64,000 nucleotides of DNA from an uncultured Clostridia bacterium. Lineage in GTDB: Bacteria; Bacillota; Clostridia; TANB77; CAG-508. Shown piece after piece: positions 36,118 to 43,732 of the stretch. The notes under the pieces were generated by a model. The model was not told the origin of the DNA and ran no database searches. It saw only the letters and a program-made list of their open reading frames with translations. Position numbers and translations under genes: made by a program. How positions within the stretch are numbered: the stretch's first letter is position 1; every line of letters begins with the position of its first letter. The stretch is from the NCBI GenBank assembly GCA_934162205.1, contig CAKPIA010000008.1, positions 1 through 64,000 on the forward strand, given 5' to 3'.

Positions 36118-39100
36118 CTATTTACTAACTTTTTTCTTTATATCTTTCATAACATCATCCTTTGTTCTTTTATCTATGTAATTGTATTTATTATTACAAA
36201 ATCCTGGGTTAAAAGAACATATTGCTTTATAATGACAATAATCACAAGGTTTTACTCCATCTTTATTATATGGTTTTAGATCTATTTTTCCAGAATATAT
36301 CTCTTTAGCAATTTGCTTTATTGTATAATTCATATATTTTTGTAAATCTTCAAATTCTTCTTTAGTCACTCCATTTGTCCTTTTAGGACTTACATTACCC
36401 GATTTATCTATATATGCTGGAACTAAATTTGAAGCACCTGTATCTAATTTTTTATCATGCATTTTTATTACTTTTACATCAGCCAAAATTAAACCTTTCA
36501 TTTTAAAATTAGATTTGATTTTTTCTTCTATTTCTTCTTCTGTCATCTTCTTATCTGCTTTTATTATTTGTTCTAATAAACTAAAATACAAAATTCCAGC
36601 AGGCATCAAATCTTCTACTTTGCAAACAGCATCCATATATGTAAGTAATTGAATTTGCAAACCTGCATATACTTCGTTTAAGTCTATATTTTTAGCAGAT
36701 GATTTATAATCTATTATCCTTAAATAATTTCCATCTGTACCTTTTGCAATATCAATTCTATCTATTTTGCCTGTTATCTCTACTTTTTTGCCATCATCTA
36801 GCTCTAACAAAATTGGTTTGTATTTCCCTTTTTCTCCAAATTCTAATTCTGTACCTAAAACATTAAAATCACTTTCATTTAATGTTTGTAAAATATATTT
36901 CATTGCTTTTGTTAAGATTCTTTTTAATCTAATAACTAATGTTTTATACTTAGCAGTAGATGTAAATATATAATTTTTAGACAGTTGTAATTTTTCTTTA
37001 ACTATTTTATCTATTATATTTTTTATATCTTCATCTGTTAATTCATTTAAATCCAATTTTGAGTCTTTTGTATATGTAAAAAACTCATCTATTACTTCAT
37101 GCATAAATGTTCCTGTATTTAAACTTTGAATTTTTAATTCTTCTTTTTCTTTTAAATTTAATCCATATTTTAGATAATAAGAAAATGGACACTTTCTATA
37201 TTGTTCTAGTTTAGATATGCTTGTTTTTAAATTATTTCCATATAATTTATTTATATTTTCTTCATTTATATCTTCTGGCATATTTGTATATTGCAATCCT
37301 CTTAAATCTTCTTGCAATTTAATATTATATTCTTTATCTTTTTTATAATACTGATAAATTTCATACCAAACGTCATCAATGTTTTGCTCTGTTTTTAACT
37401 GATATATATTTGCTAAAAGATCTTCATATGTTTGTTTTTTATTTATAATTTCATATTCTTTATATATAACATCACTTTTTTCCTGTATTTTAGGGAATAT
37501 TTTTTTAACCTTTGTTATTAAAACTGACGGTCTTAAAGATTTTCCTTCTAAATCTGATGATGTATATGACAAATAAATTTTTTCTTCTGCTGTTGTAAAT
37601 GTTTTGTATATATTAAAATTATCTTCGTATAATATTTCTAATGTAGTCTTTGCAAGTTCTATTCCATCTTGTTTTAATTTTTGTCTGTCTTTGTCATTTA
37701 AAAATCCTTCATCTCTTTTTACGTTTTGAAAAACTCCATCATTTAATCCTATAATAAATGTAGCCTTTACCTTATGACTTCTTGACCTATCTACATCTCC
37801 TACAATTATCTGATCTTGTACTTCTGGTATTTTGCCTAATTCACTATTTTTTAAACCTATTTTAAAAATCTGGATAAATTTATCTATTGTTATTTTATCA
37901 TCTTTAAATACAATAACCATATCATCTAATATATTTATTATTATATTTAGTGTTAAAGCATATTCGTTTGCATATTCTAATAAATTATTATCTTCAAATT
38001 CAAAAATTTTTTGCTTAACTTTTTCTTCTATATTTTGTTCAAGTAGAAAATTATATATTTGCATACAAATATTTTTTACTGTTTTTTCTTTATCTATATT
38101 TTCTTTTAGCTTGTCTAATGGTTTTACTATTTGTTTTCTTAAACTATTTAAATTATCTATTTCTTCCTTATCTTGTTCTTTATCGTATCCATATATAAAA
38201 TCTTTATGCCATTTATTTTTTTGAATTCCATATTTAATACAGTAATTTTCTAATTCAAATATTTTATCTTGGTCTATATCTAAAAATCCAGATTTTATAT
38301 AATTAAACATTGCTTTATATGACCAATTTTTTGAAAATATATCCAACACGGATAATATATATTTTACAATTATATTTTGGTTTAAATCTTTTTTTTCATC
38401 AATAAATACAGGTATATCAAATTTACTAAATATCGCTTTTATTAAATTTGAATATGTATCTATATTTTTAGTAATAACTGATATATCTTTATATCTATAT
38501 TCTTCATTTTTTACTAATTTTACTATATTTCTAGCAACTTCTTCTATCTCTGTGTATGGATCCTTTGCTAAAAATAATTGTATATTTTTTATCTCATTTT
38601 CATATTTTTTATAATTATTTTTATATAAATTATCTTCCAAATGTTTTAACTCTGGTGTTTTAAATCTTTTGGTTTCATTTAGATTAATTTTTTCTACTTC
38701 TATATTTTCAATTTCTGCAATTTCTAGTAATTTTGACATTGTTATTTTATTTGTATAATATATATCTGTTTCTGAAATAGTATTAAAATCTAAATTATTT
38801 GAACCGATAGTTATATTTACCTGTTTTGCAATTTTCATTAATTTTTGTATAATGTCATATTCTTGGCTTGTAAACCCAGAAAATTCATCTATATAAATAC
38901 AACTATCTTTAAACATATCTGTTTTGTCTATCTTTTCTGTAAGCATTGTTAATAAATCTGTTTCATCAATATATTTATTTTCAATATGTTCTTGAAATTT
39001 TTGGTATACTAAATTTATATCTTCAAGCTTTGTTTTTAAATATGTATCATCTATATCATCAATTTCATTTTGTAATATTTCTTTATTAACTCCATGTTTT

Positions 39101-39474
39101 TTTAATTCAGTTATTGCATTACCAACTAATTCTACATTATCATCAGATTTTCCTAAAAATTTTAGTTTTGATTTGTTATTATTTAAAATACTGTATATAA
39201 GCATTGCTTTACCAGTTTTTGATAATGTTTCTTTTTTTAATCCTCCAACTTCACTTAAAATTCTATATGCCATTCTATTAAATGTTATAACTTCCGCATT
39301 TACAACTGCATCATCTTGTGTTATATCCATTAACTTTTTTTCGGCTGTAAATGAAAACTGTTCTGGAGTAATTACATATATGTTCTTTTCTTTTTTTATT
39401 AAATTTGATATTTCATTAAAACAAAAACTACTTTTTCCTGTTCCTGACTTTCCATATATTATTTTTAAACTCAT
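36118..39474 (-). CDS. addB: ATP-dependent nuclease/helicase subunit AddB
   Basis: Subunit of AddAB, which processes double-strand breaks. Start placed at ATG 39474 (MSLKIIYGKSGTGKSS) with GAAGGAG upstream; the frame stays open for 18 codons more but these overlap ogg. Walker A GKSGTGKSS (7-15). The C-terminal RecB-type nuclease has the GKIDRID and YKSS core plus the Fe-S cluster cysteines KCPFSYYL and PCDYCHYKAIC. About 1118 aa. No addA is adjacent, which is unusual; it must lie elsewhere. Confidence 0.93.
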   Translation of the reverse strand: MSLKIIYGKSGTGKSSFCFNEISNLIKKEKNIYVITPEQFSFTAEKKLMDITQDDAVVNAEVITFNRMAYRILSEVGGLKKETLSKTGKAMLIYSILNNNKSKLKFLGKSDDNVELVGNAITELKKHGVNKEILQNEIDDIDDTYLKTKLEDINLVYQKFQEHIENKYIDETDLLTMLTEKIDKTDMFKDSCIYIDEFSGFTSQEYDIIQKLMKIAKQVNITIGSNNLDFNTISETDIYYTNKITMSKLLEIAEIENIEVEKINLNETKRFKTPELKHLEDNLYKNNYKKYENEIKNIQLFLAKDPYTEIEEVARNIVKLVKNEEYRYKDISVITKNIDTYSNLIKAIFSKFDIPVFIDEKKDLNQNIIVKYILSVLDIFSKNWSYKAMFNYIKSGFLDIDQDKIFELENYCIKYGIQKNKWHKDFIYGYDKEQDKEEIDNLNSLRKQIVKPLDKLKENIDKEKTVKNICMQIYNFLLEQNIEEKVKQKIFEFEDNNLLEYANEYALTLNIIINILDDMVIVFKDDKITIDKFIQIFKIGLKNSELGKIPEVQDQIIVGDVDRSRSHKVKATFIIGLNDGVFQNVKRDEGFLNDKDRQKLKQDGIELAKTTLEILYEDNFNIYKTFTTAEEKIYLSYTSSDLEGKSLRPSVLITKVKKIFPKIQEKSDVIYKEYEIINKKQTYEDLLANIYQLKTEQNIDDVWYEIYQYYKKDKEYNIKLQEDLRGLQYTNMPEDINEENINKLYGNNLKTSISKLEQYRKCPFSYYLKYGLNLKEKEELKIQSLNTGTFMHEVIDEFFTYTKDSKLDLNELTDEDIKNIIDKIVKEKLQLSKNYIFTSTAKYKTLVIRLKRILTKAMKYILQTLNESDFNVLGTELEFGEKGKYKPILLELDDGKKVEITGKIDRIDIAKGTDGNYLRIIDYKSSAKNIDLNEVYAGLQIQLLTYMDAVCKVEDLMPAGILYFSLLEQIIKADKKMTEEEIEEKIKSNFKMKGLILADVKVIKMHDKKLDTGASNLVPAYIDKSGNVSPKRTNGVTKEEFEDLQKYMNYTIKQIAKEIYSGKIDLKPYNKDGVKPCDYCHYKAICSFNPGFCNNKYNYIDKRTKDDVMKDIKKKVSK

Positions 39475-39481
39475 TATTAGT

Positions 39482-40354
39482 TTATGCTCCTTCTTCTCTT
39501 CTCCAATAAAATAGATATTGTTGTGCAAGTCCTGCTAAGTTTCCAAATTTATTTTGTGCTAATTTTTCTATTTCTTTCTTATTTACTTTTGTTTCATCTG
39601 GATTTTTTATATATAAATCATTCATTACTCTTCTTACCCAAACATCAATTGGGAAAACCTCAAATCTTTTTAGTGTAGAGAATAATAAAATACAATCCGC
39701 AACTTTTGGGCCAACACCTGATAATGTTAATAATTCTTCTCTTACTTTTGATGTATCTTTTTCATTTTGTAGCTTTTGTAAATCTACTTTTTTATCTAGA
39801 ATCATATGTGTTGTTTCAAAAAGCCTTATATCTCTAAATCCCAAACCTAAATTTCTATAATCTTCTACTGTTACATCCTTCAATTCTTTAGGAGTTGGAA
39901 ATAAATAATATTTTTTTCCATTCCAATCCACACATTTTCCATATTTTGTTGAAAGTCTTTCTATTATTCCTTTTATTCTTGGTATATTATTATTTGCTGA
40001 TATTATAAAAGATATAATTGTCTCCCATAAGTCTTGATTTAATATTCTTATTCCATTTCCATAATTAACACTTTTACTAACATTTAAGTCTATTTTTGAA
40101 AGTTGTTCCTTTATTTTTTCATAATCTCTATCAAGGTCAAAATATTCTGTTACAACATCTTTTATATTTACACTACATATCCCTTTAAAAATTACTGTAT
40201 CTTTTTCTTTTTGCACATTTAGTACACCATTCTTTATAACTCCTGTATAGCTTCCATCAACTTGTTTATTCCATCTAAAACATTGCCCACATTCAAAAAT
40301 GTGTGGCAATTCAAATGATGTACAATTTTCTAATTTATATTGTTGTTCTTTCAT
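39482..40354 (-). CDS. ogg: 8-oxoguanine DNA glycosylase/AP lyase (OGG1-like)
   Basis: Base-excision repair of 8-oxoG. N-terminal OGG domain (FELPHIFECGQCFRW), HhH-GPD domain with LWETIISFIISANNNIPRI, then GVGPKVADC with the catalytic Lys and FPIDVWV with the catalytic Asp. About 290 aa from ATG 40354, chosen because AAGGTG is upstream; the longer frame begins near the -10 element. addB starts eight bases after the ogg stop, so the two are an operon. Confidence 0.93.
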   Translation of the reverse strand: MKEQQYKLENCTSFELPHIFECGQCFRWNKQVDGSYTGVIKNGVLNVQKEKDTVIFKGICSVNIKDVVTEYFDLDRDYEKIKEQLSKIDLNVSKSVNYGNGIRILNQDLWETIISFIISANNNIPRIKGIIERLSTKYGKCVDWNGKKYYLFPTPKELKDVTVEDYRNLGLGFRDIRLFETTHMILDKKVDLQKLQNEKDTSKVREELLTLSGVGPKVADCILLFSTLKRFEVFPIDVWVRRVMNDLYIKNPDETKVNKKEIEKLAQNKFGNLAGLAQQYLFYWRREEGA

Positions 40355-40381
40355 ATTATTCACCTTATCTTCTCTATGCAT

Positions 40382-40410
40382 ATTTTATCATATAGCACCT
40401 CTTTTTTCAA
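40382..40410 (-). promoter_or_regulatory. Promoter of ogg-addB
   Basis: Minus strand TTGAAA (40405-40410), 17-base spacer, TAAAAT (40382-40387). Confidence 0.6.
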
Positions 40411-40634
40411 TGTAATTTTTATGTAACTATCATTTTATATGTATGATTTACTTATATATTTTTACTCTAATATCTTCAGTTTTTTGTAACATTTTTTGCA
40501 TGAACAATTATCTATTTGAGGAAACTTTTTTATAATATAAAAAAGTGCATACATTATTTTTCAAATGTACACACTATAAAATACAATCTCTTTTTTCTAC
40601 TAAAATATAAATCCTTTAGTAACTATTATTCAAT

Positions 40635-40650
40635 TACTCTATTTAGAGTA
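40635..40650 (-). other. Hairpin just downstream of the variable-repeat-like end
   Basis: TACTCT / AGAGTA with a 4-base loop starts nine bases after the stop codon. A hairpin or cruciform with a 4-base loop a few bases past the variable repeat is a known requirement for DGR retrohoming in phage BPP-1. No long T run follows, so it is a poor terminator. Confidence 0.5.
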
Positions 40651-40658
40651 CAGTTCTA

Positions 40659-40800
40659 CTAATAAAGTGAAGAACGGAATCCATAGACGCAGCTGTAGGC
40701 GGCAGCCGTAGTGGCGCCTTCACGAATCGCTGGATTATCGTTGCCGCTTATATTGAAACTGCCTCCCCTAAAGCTACAAGAATTGTCCGTGTCGGTAGTT
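40659..40800 (-). repeat. Putative DGR variable repeat (VR)
   Basis: The last ~47 codons of the pilin-like gene are much GC-richer than the rest: 26 of 38 bases in 40681-40718 are G or C. Third-position C dominates (GCC, GCC, TAC, AGC, TGC, GTC in one run), as expected when AAC/AAT codons of a template are randomised at A. The protein ends SFRGGSF...GFRSSLY, the FGE/C-type-lectin frame used by DGR targets. Boundaries are approximate. No template repeat or reverse transcriptase is in the window. Confidence 0.7.
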
Positions 40801-42155
40801 TTCTCTAATGTCCATTCATATTCGTTTCCTGCAAAATCATATATATTCATTTTGTTTGTTTCTTCACTTGCTCCTGTTGTTAATAATAGTTTATATGATG
40901 TACTACTATTGGTTTTATTTGATGTCACATAATTTTCTGTATCTGTACTAAATGGTGTCCATGTACTTGGTGATGATGGTGGTGAATTTGGACTTATATT
41001 ATATTTTCCTCTTGCTAAGGTTACACTACTATTTTTATAATTTCCCCAACTTGAACTATTTGATTTTATATAATATTGTGCTGTATTCGTAGTTGTGTCC
41101 CAATTACCTTTTACTTCTAAAAACTTACATACTAAATCCCATTGAATTCCAAATAATAAACTACTTGTTTTATTTCCTGTACTCATTCCATTTGCTAATT
41201 GTTGTGCATCACTACAAGTCACAAAATTATATGGTATCATATCTTTTTTACTTACTGCTTTTGGTAAACCACTTGTTATTCCTGTTCTACTATATCTTGC
41301 TAAACTTGTATCTGTGTCACTACCTTCTATTCCTGCTTCATATCTTCCTATATAAAATCCTTTATTTGTATATATACTACTTAACATTGTTTGATATTTT
41401 GTTGTATATTCAGCATATGTTAACCCGCATCCATTATTTAAGGCTTTTTGTACATCTGTTAATCCTTCTGTACTTGCTGTTACTAATGTGCTGCCATCTT
41501 TTGCATACCATTCATCTGTATAACTACTTCTATAATCTTTTGCATATGTTATTAAGTCTGTTTTTATATTGTCATAATCTGTACTGTTTTTTGCATTTGT
41601 AAATACTGTACTTGGCACTTCTACCCATACCCATTCATTTCCATTGCTATCTATCATTACTATTCCTGTATCTTCATTTGTATTTGGGTCTATTGTTGAA
41701 CCTTCTGGCTTTGCAGCCTTTGCTTGTTTCATAACTTCTGATTCAACAACTGGCTCATCTTTTTTCCCGTCATCTTTTCCTGTTGTATTTGTTGTTATTG
41801 TTCCATCTTCTGTTATTGTTACTTCATAACTTCCTTTTTTTACTGTCCATGGCAATTTATCATCTGCTGATTTTGTTATTGTTGTTCCACTTATTTTATT
41901 TATTTCATCTTCTAATATTTCTATATTTATACTTGCTGTATCATTTACTTTTGATGCCATTACTGCTAATTTTACTTGTTCTTCAAGTTCTGCTTTTGTA
42001 TTTGTTTCTCTTGCATTTGTTGCCTGTTTTAATATCCCATTATCTCCTGTTATCATTGTTATTGTTACTCCTGCAAGTATTAACAGTATTATTATTGTTA
42101 TTATTAATGCTATTAATGTAATACCTTTTTCTAATTTTTTGTTCTTTCGTTTCAT
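40659..42155 (-). CDS. Prepilin-like protein with C-type-lectin/FGE-type C-terminus, probable DGR target
   Basis: N-terminus MKRKNKKLEKGITLIALIIT is a class III-like signal without Glu5, followed by the helix typical of this clostridial pilin-like family (ITGDNGILKQA). A Lys/Asp/Glu-rich linker (about 115-150) leads to a C-terminal FGE-sulfatase-like/C-type-lectin domain: NEWVWVEVP (173-181), YIGRYEAG, GIQWDLVCKFLE, IYDFAGNEYEWTLE and RGGSF...GFR at the very end. 498 aa. AGGAGG before the ATG. The hypervariable-looking end and domain type match proteins diversified by retroelements, here with a surface anchor. Likely a ligand-binding surface protein. Confidence 0.82.
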   Translation of the reverse strand: MKRKNKKLEKGITLIALIITIIILLILAGVTITMITGDNGILKQATNARETNTKAELEEQVKLAVMASKVNDTASINIEILEDEINKISGTTITKSADDKLPWTVKKGSYEVTITEDGTITTNTTGKDDGKKDEPVVESEVMKQAKAAKPEGSTIDPNTNEDTGIVMIDSNGNEWVWVEVPSTVFTNAKNSTDYDNIKTDLITYAKDYRSSYTDEWYAKDGSTLVTASTEGLTDVQKALNNGCGLTYAEYTTKYQTMLSSIYTNKGFYIGRYEAGIEGSDTDTSLARYSRTGITSGLPKAVSKKDMIPYNFVTCSDAQQLANGMSTGNKTSSLLFGIQWDLVCKFLEVKGNWDTTTNTAQYYIKSNSSSWGNYKNSSVTLARGKYNISPNSPPSSPSTWTPFSTDTENYVTSNKTNSSTSYKLLLTTGASEETNKMNIYDFAGNEYEWTLEKTTDTDNSCSFRGGSFNISGNDNPAIREGATTAAAYSCVYGFRSSLY

Positions 42156-42220
42156 AAAATTTCCTCCTCTTATTTATTACTTATATATTTTTAAATTTAA
42201 TAACATAAAAAAATACAAAA

Positions 42221-42265
42221 AGATAGCAACAAAAACCTATATGTTTATAGGCTTTGTTACTATCT
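42221..42265 (-). terminator. Long hairpin terminator upstream of the DGR-target-like gene
   Basis: Arms 42221-42240 and 42247-42265 pair over about 19 bp (AGATAG.AACAAA..CCTAT type) with one mismatch and a bulge. A T-rich tract follows on the minus strand. It overlaps the 3' end of a 38-codon frame and sits 66 bases before the 498-aa gene. Confidence 0.7.
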
Positions 42266-42353
42266 TGTTTTCTACATTTATTATTTTATTTTCTAAACTA
42301 CGTGTGTGTGCGCGCGTGTGTACTCCTGCAAGGGTTACAGCTATTGTTTTCAT
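42237..42353 (-). CDS. Candidate 38-aa leader peptide or small protein
   Basis: ATG 42353 has GAGGAG eight bases upstream. The peptide begins MKTIAVTLAGVHTRAHTRSL and ends PINI. It contains the alternating GT/GC tract, read as HTRAHTR. A promoter TTGAAA-17-TAAAAT lies at 42419-42447, and the terminator hairpin covers the last codons. The promoter, RBS, short frame and terminator before a surface gene resemble an attenuator, but no protein family is recognised. This and the hairpin are the only contents of the 337-base gap 42156-42492. Confidence 0.4.
   Translation of the reverse strand: MKTIAVTLAGVHTRAHTRSLENKIINVENKIVTKPINI
42299..42323. other. 25-base alternating pyrimidine-purine tract (Z-DNA-prone)
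   Basis: TACGTGTGTGTGCGCGCG followed by TGTGTAC: a strict Y-R alternation of 25 bases made mainly of CG and TG steps, in a region otherwise made of A and T. It is a microsatellite-like tract that can slip in length or adopt the left-handed form. Confidence 0.8.
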
Positions 42354-42418
42354 TTTTATTACTCCTCATTTGTATATATTAACATATAGTTTTATTTTAA
42401 CTTGTTACTATAAAAAAT

Positions 42419-42447
42419 ATTTTACACTATTATTTTTTCTTTTTCAA
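42419..42447 (-). promoter_or_regulatory. Promoter of the 38-aa frame
   Basis: Minus strand TTGAAA (42442-42447), 17-base spacer, TAAAAT (42419-42424). Confidence 0.5.
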
Positions 42448-42492
42448 TACTTTTTATAATTTTTATTTTAACTAACAATATACTAAAATTAA

Positions 42493-43350
42493 TTATTCTG
42501 TTTTAAATCCTTCTCCAAATACTTCTCTAGCATTTGATAATATTATAAAGCAATGTGGGTCAATATTTCTTGCGAGTTCTTTTATTTTAGTAATATCACC
42601 TCTTGGTGCAGCACATACCAATATTAATTTATCTTCATTTGAGTACATACCTTTTCCATATAATCCTGTCGATCCTTTTTTTATTTCTTTTCCTATTGTC
42701 TTAGCAATTTGTTCATTTTTATCTGATATTATAAATAATAATTTTGTAAAATATATACCTTCGAAAATTATATCTATCATCTTTCCATCTAAATATATTG
42801 CAATTGCAGAATATAAACCTATTTCAAGTTTCTTAAAAAAGATTACATTTAATGCAATTATTATTGTATCTACAATTACAATAACTGTTCCCATTCTTAT
42901 TTTATGATTATATTCTCTAATTATATTTGAAATTAAATCTGTTCCTCCTGAAGATGCTTTCGACCTTAATACTACTGCTGTTCCTATTCCTATTATTGTA
43001 CCTCCATAAATACATGCTAAAAATCTGTCTTGTGTTAATGGAGTAAATTTCTCAAAAAAATCTATAAAAACAGATAAACTTATTGTTCCCAATAATGATT
43101 TAAAAAAGAAACTCTTTCCTATTTTAAAAAATGCTATTATAAATAATGGTATATTTAAAACAAGTACCATTGTACCAACTGATATGTTTAATAAATAATA
43201 TGTTATTGTTGCAATACCAGAAAAACCACCTGAAGATAATTGGTTTGGTAATAAAAATAATGATATTCCAATTGCCATTATCGCTGTTCCTATAATAGTT
43301 TCTATACATTCAATTAAAATTTCTTTTATTTTATTTATATTTAATTTCAT
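42493..43350 (-). CDS. YitT family membrane protein
   Basis: Five to six N-terminal TM helices (DUF161-type, GISLFLLPNQLSSGGFSGIA; RSKASSGGTDLISNII) and a cytoplasmic C-terminal DUF2179 domain (GLYGKGMYS, LVCAAPRGDITKIKELARNI). 286 aa from ATG 43350; the preceding in-frame GTG is part of the AGGTG ribosome-binding site. The function of the family is unknown. Its ribosome-binding site lies within a strong hairpin. Confidence 0.88.
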   Translation of the reverse strand: MKLNINKIKEILIECIETIIGTAIMAIGISLFLLPNQLSSGGFSGIATITYYLLNISVGTMVLVLNIPLFIIAFFKIGKSFFFKSLLGTISLSVFIDFFEKFTPLTQDRFLACIYGGTIIGIGTAVVLRSKASSGGTDLISNIIREYNHKIRMGTVIVIVDTIIIALNVIFFKKLEIGLYSAIAIYLDGKMIDIIFEGIYFTKLLFIISDKNEQIAKTIGKEIKKGSTGLYGKGMYSNEDKLILVCAAPRGDITKIKELARNIDPHCFIILSNAREVFGEGFKTE

Positions 43351-43351
43351 A

Positions 43352-43394
43352 AAAATCACCTATATTACAATTATTTGTAATTATAGGTGATTTT
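43352..43394 (-). promoter_or_regulatory. Hairpin covering the yitT ribosome-binding site
   Basis: Arms 43375-43394 and 43352-43370 pair over 19 bp with a single one-base bulge and a 4-base loop. The second arm contains AGGTG (43357-43361), the ribosome-binding site of the gene starting at 43350. It follows the stop of the 43402-43731 gene by seven bases and could be a terminator, an RBS-sequestering element or both. Confidence 0.7.
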
Positions 43395-43401
43395 ATTCTT
43401 T

Positions 43402-43731
43402 TTAAACATTATTATTAACTGTTGTTTCTATTGTTGAATTAATATTATTTAAAGCATTACTATTTATTTCATCTTTATTAATTTTGTTTTCTTTATTTGT
43501 TATATTTTCTTTTTCAGTTTTATTAGATGTAGTATTTTTCATTGATGTGTCAGTTGTATTTGTTACATTATCTGTATAGTTAATATAGTTTGAATTGATG
43601 GTATTAGTAATATTCTTTACTTCATAATTTAAGTCTTCTTTAAGTATAACATATTTATATACATATATACCAACTGCAATTACCACTAATATTACTAATG
43701 TTAACAATAATAAAGCTGTATCTTTTTTCAT
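43402..43731 (-). CDS. Small single-pass membrane protein with Asn/Thr-rich tail
   Basis: Start ATG 43731 with GGAGGAAT upstream; the frame continues seven codons further into the radical SAM gene. A TM helix (about 5-26, ALLLLTLVILVVIAVGIYVY) is followed by about 80 residues made mostly of Asn, Thr, Ser, Lys and Glu (INSNYINYTDNVTNTT). 109 aa. Low-complexity and extracellular by orientation rules. Unknown role. It starts one base after the radical SAM stop, so translational coupling is likely. Confidence 0.65.
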   Translation of the reverse strand: MKKDTALLLLTLVILVVIAVGIYVYKYVILKEDLNYEVKNITNTINSNYINYTDNVTNTTDTSMKNTTSNKTEKENITNKENKINKDEINSNALNNINSTIETTVNNNV

Positions 43732-43732
43732 T

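Larger units (their letters stand above)
40355..40658. other. Gene-free stretch between ogg and the DGR-target-like gene
   Basis: These 304 bases hold the ogg promoter near 40382-40410, a short hairpin next to the variable-repeat-like end (40635-40650) and a weaker inverted repeat (TACTAAA / TTTAGTA, about 40600-40624). No reading frame with a ribosome-binding site, and no copy that could be the template repeat, is visible. Confidence 0.5.

Noticed and set aside
40355..40800. Template repeat of the DGR close to the variable repeat
   Set aside because: I looked for a near-copy of the end sequence (for example GGATTCCGTTCTT) in the window and found none; no reverse transcriptase frame is present.
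42139..42459. Plus-strand frame of 106 codons across the gap before yitT
   Set aside because: It runs through the terminator hairpin, promoter and alternating tract, lacks a ribosome-binding site and has no protein-like composition. The minus-strand 38-codon frame is better supported.
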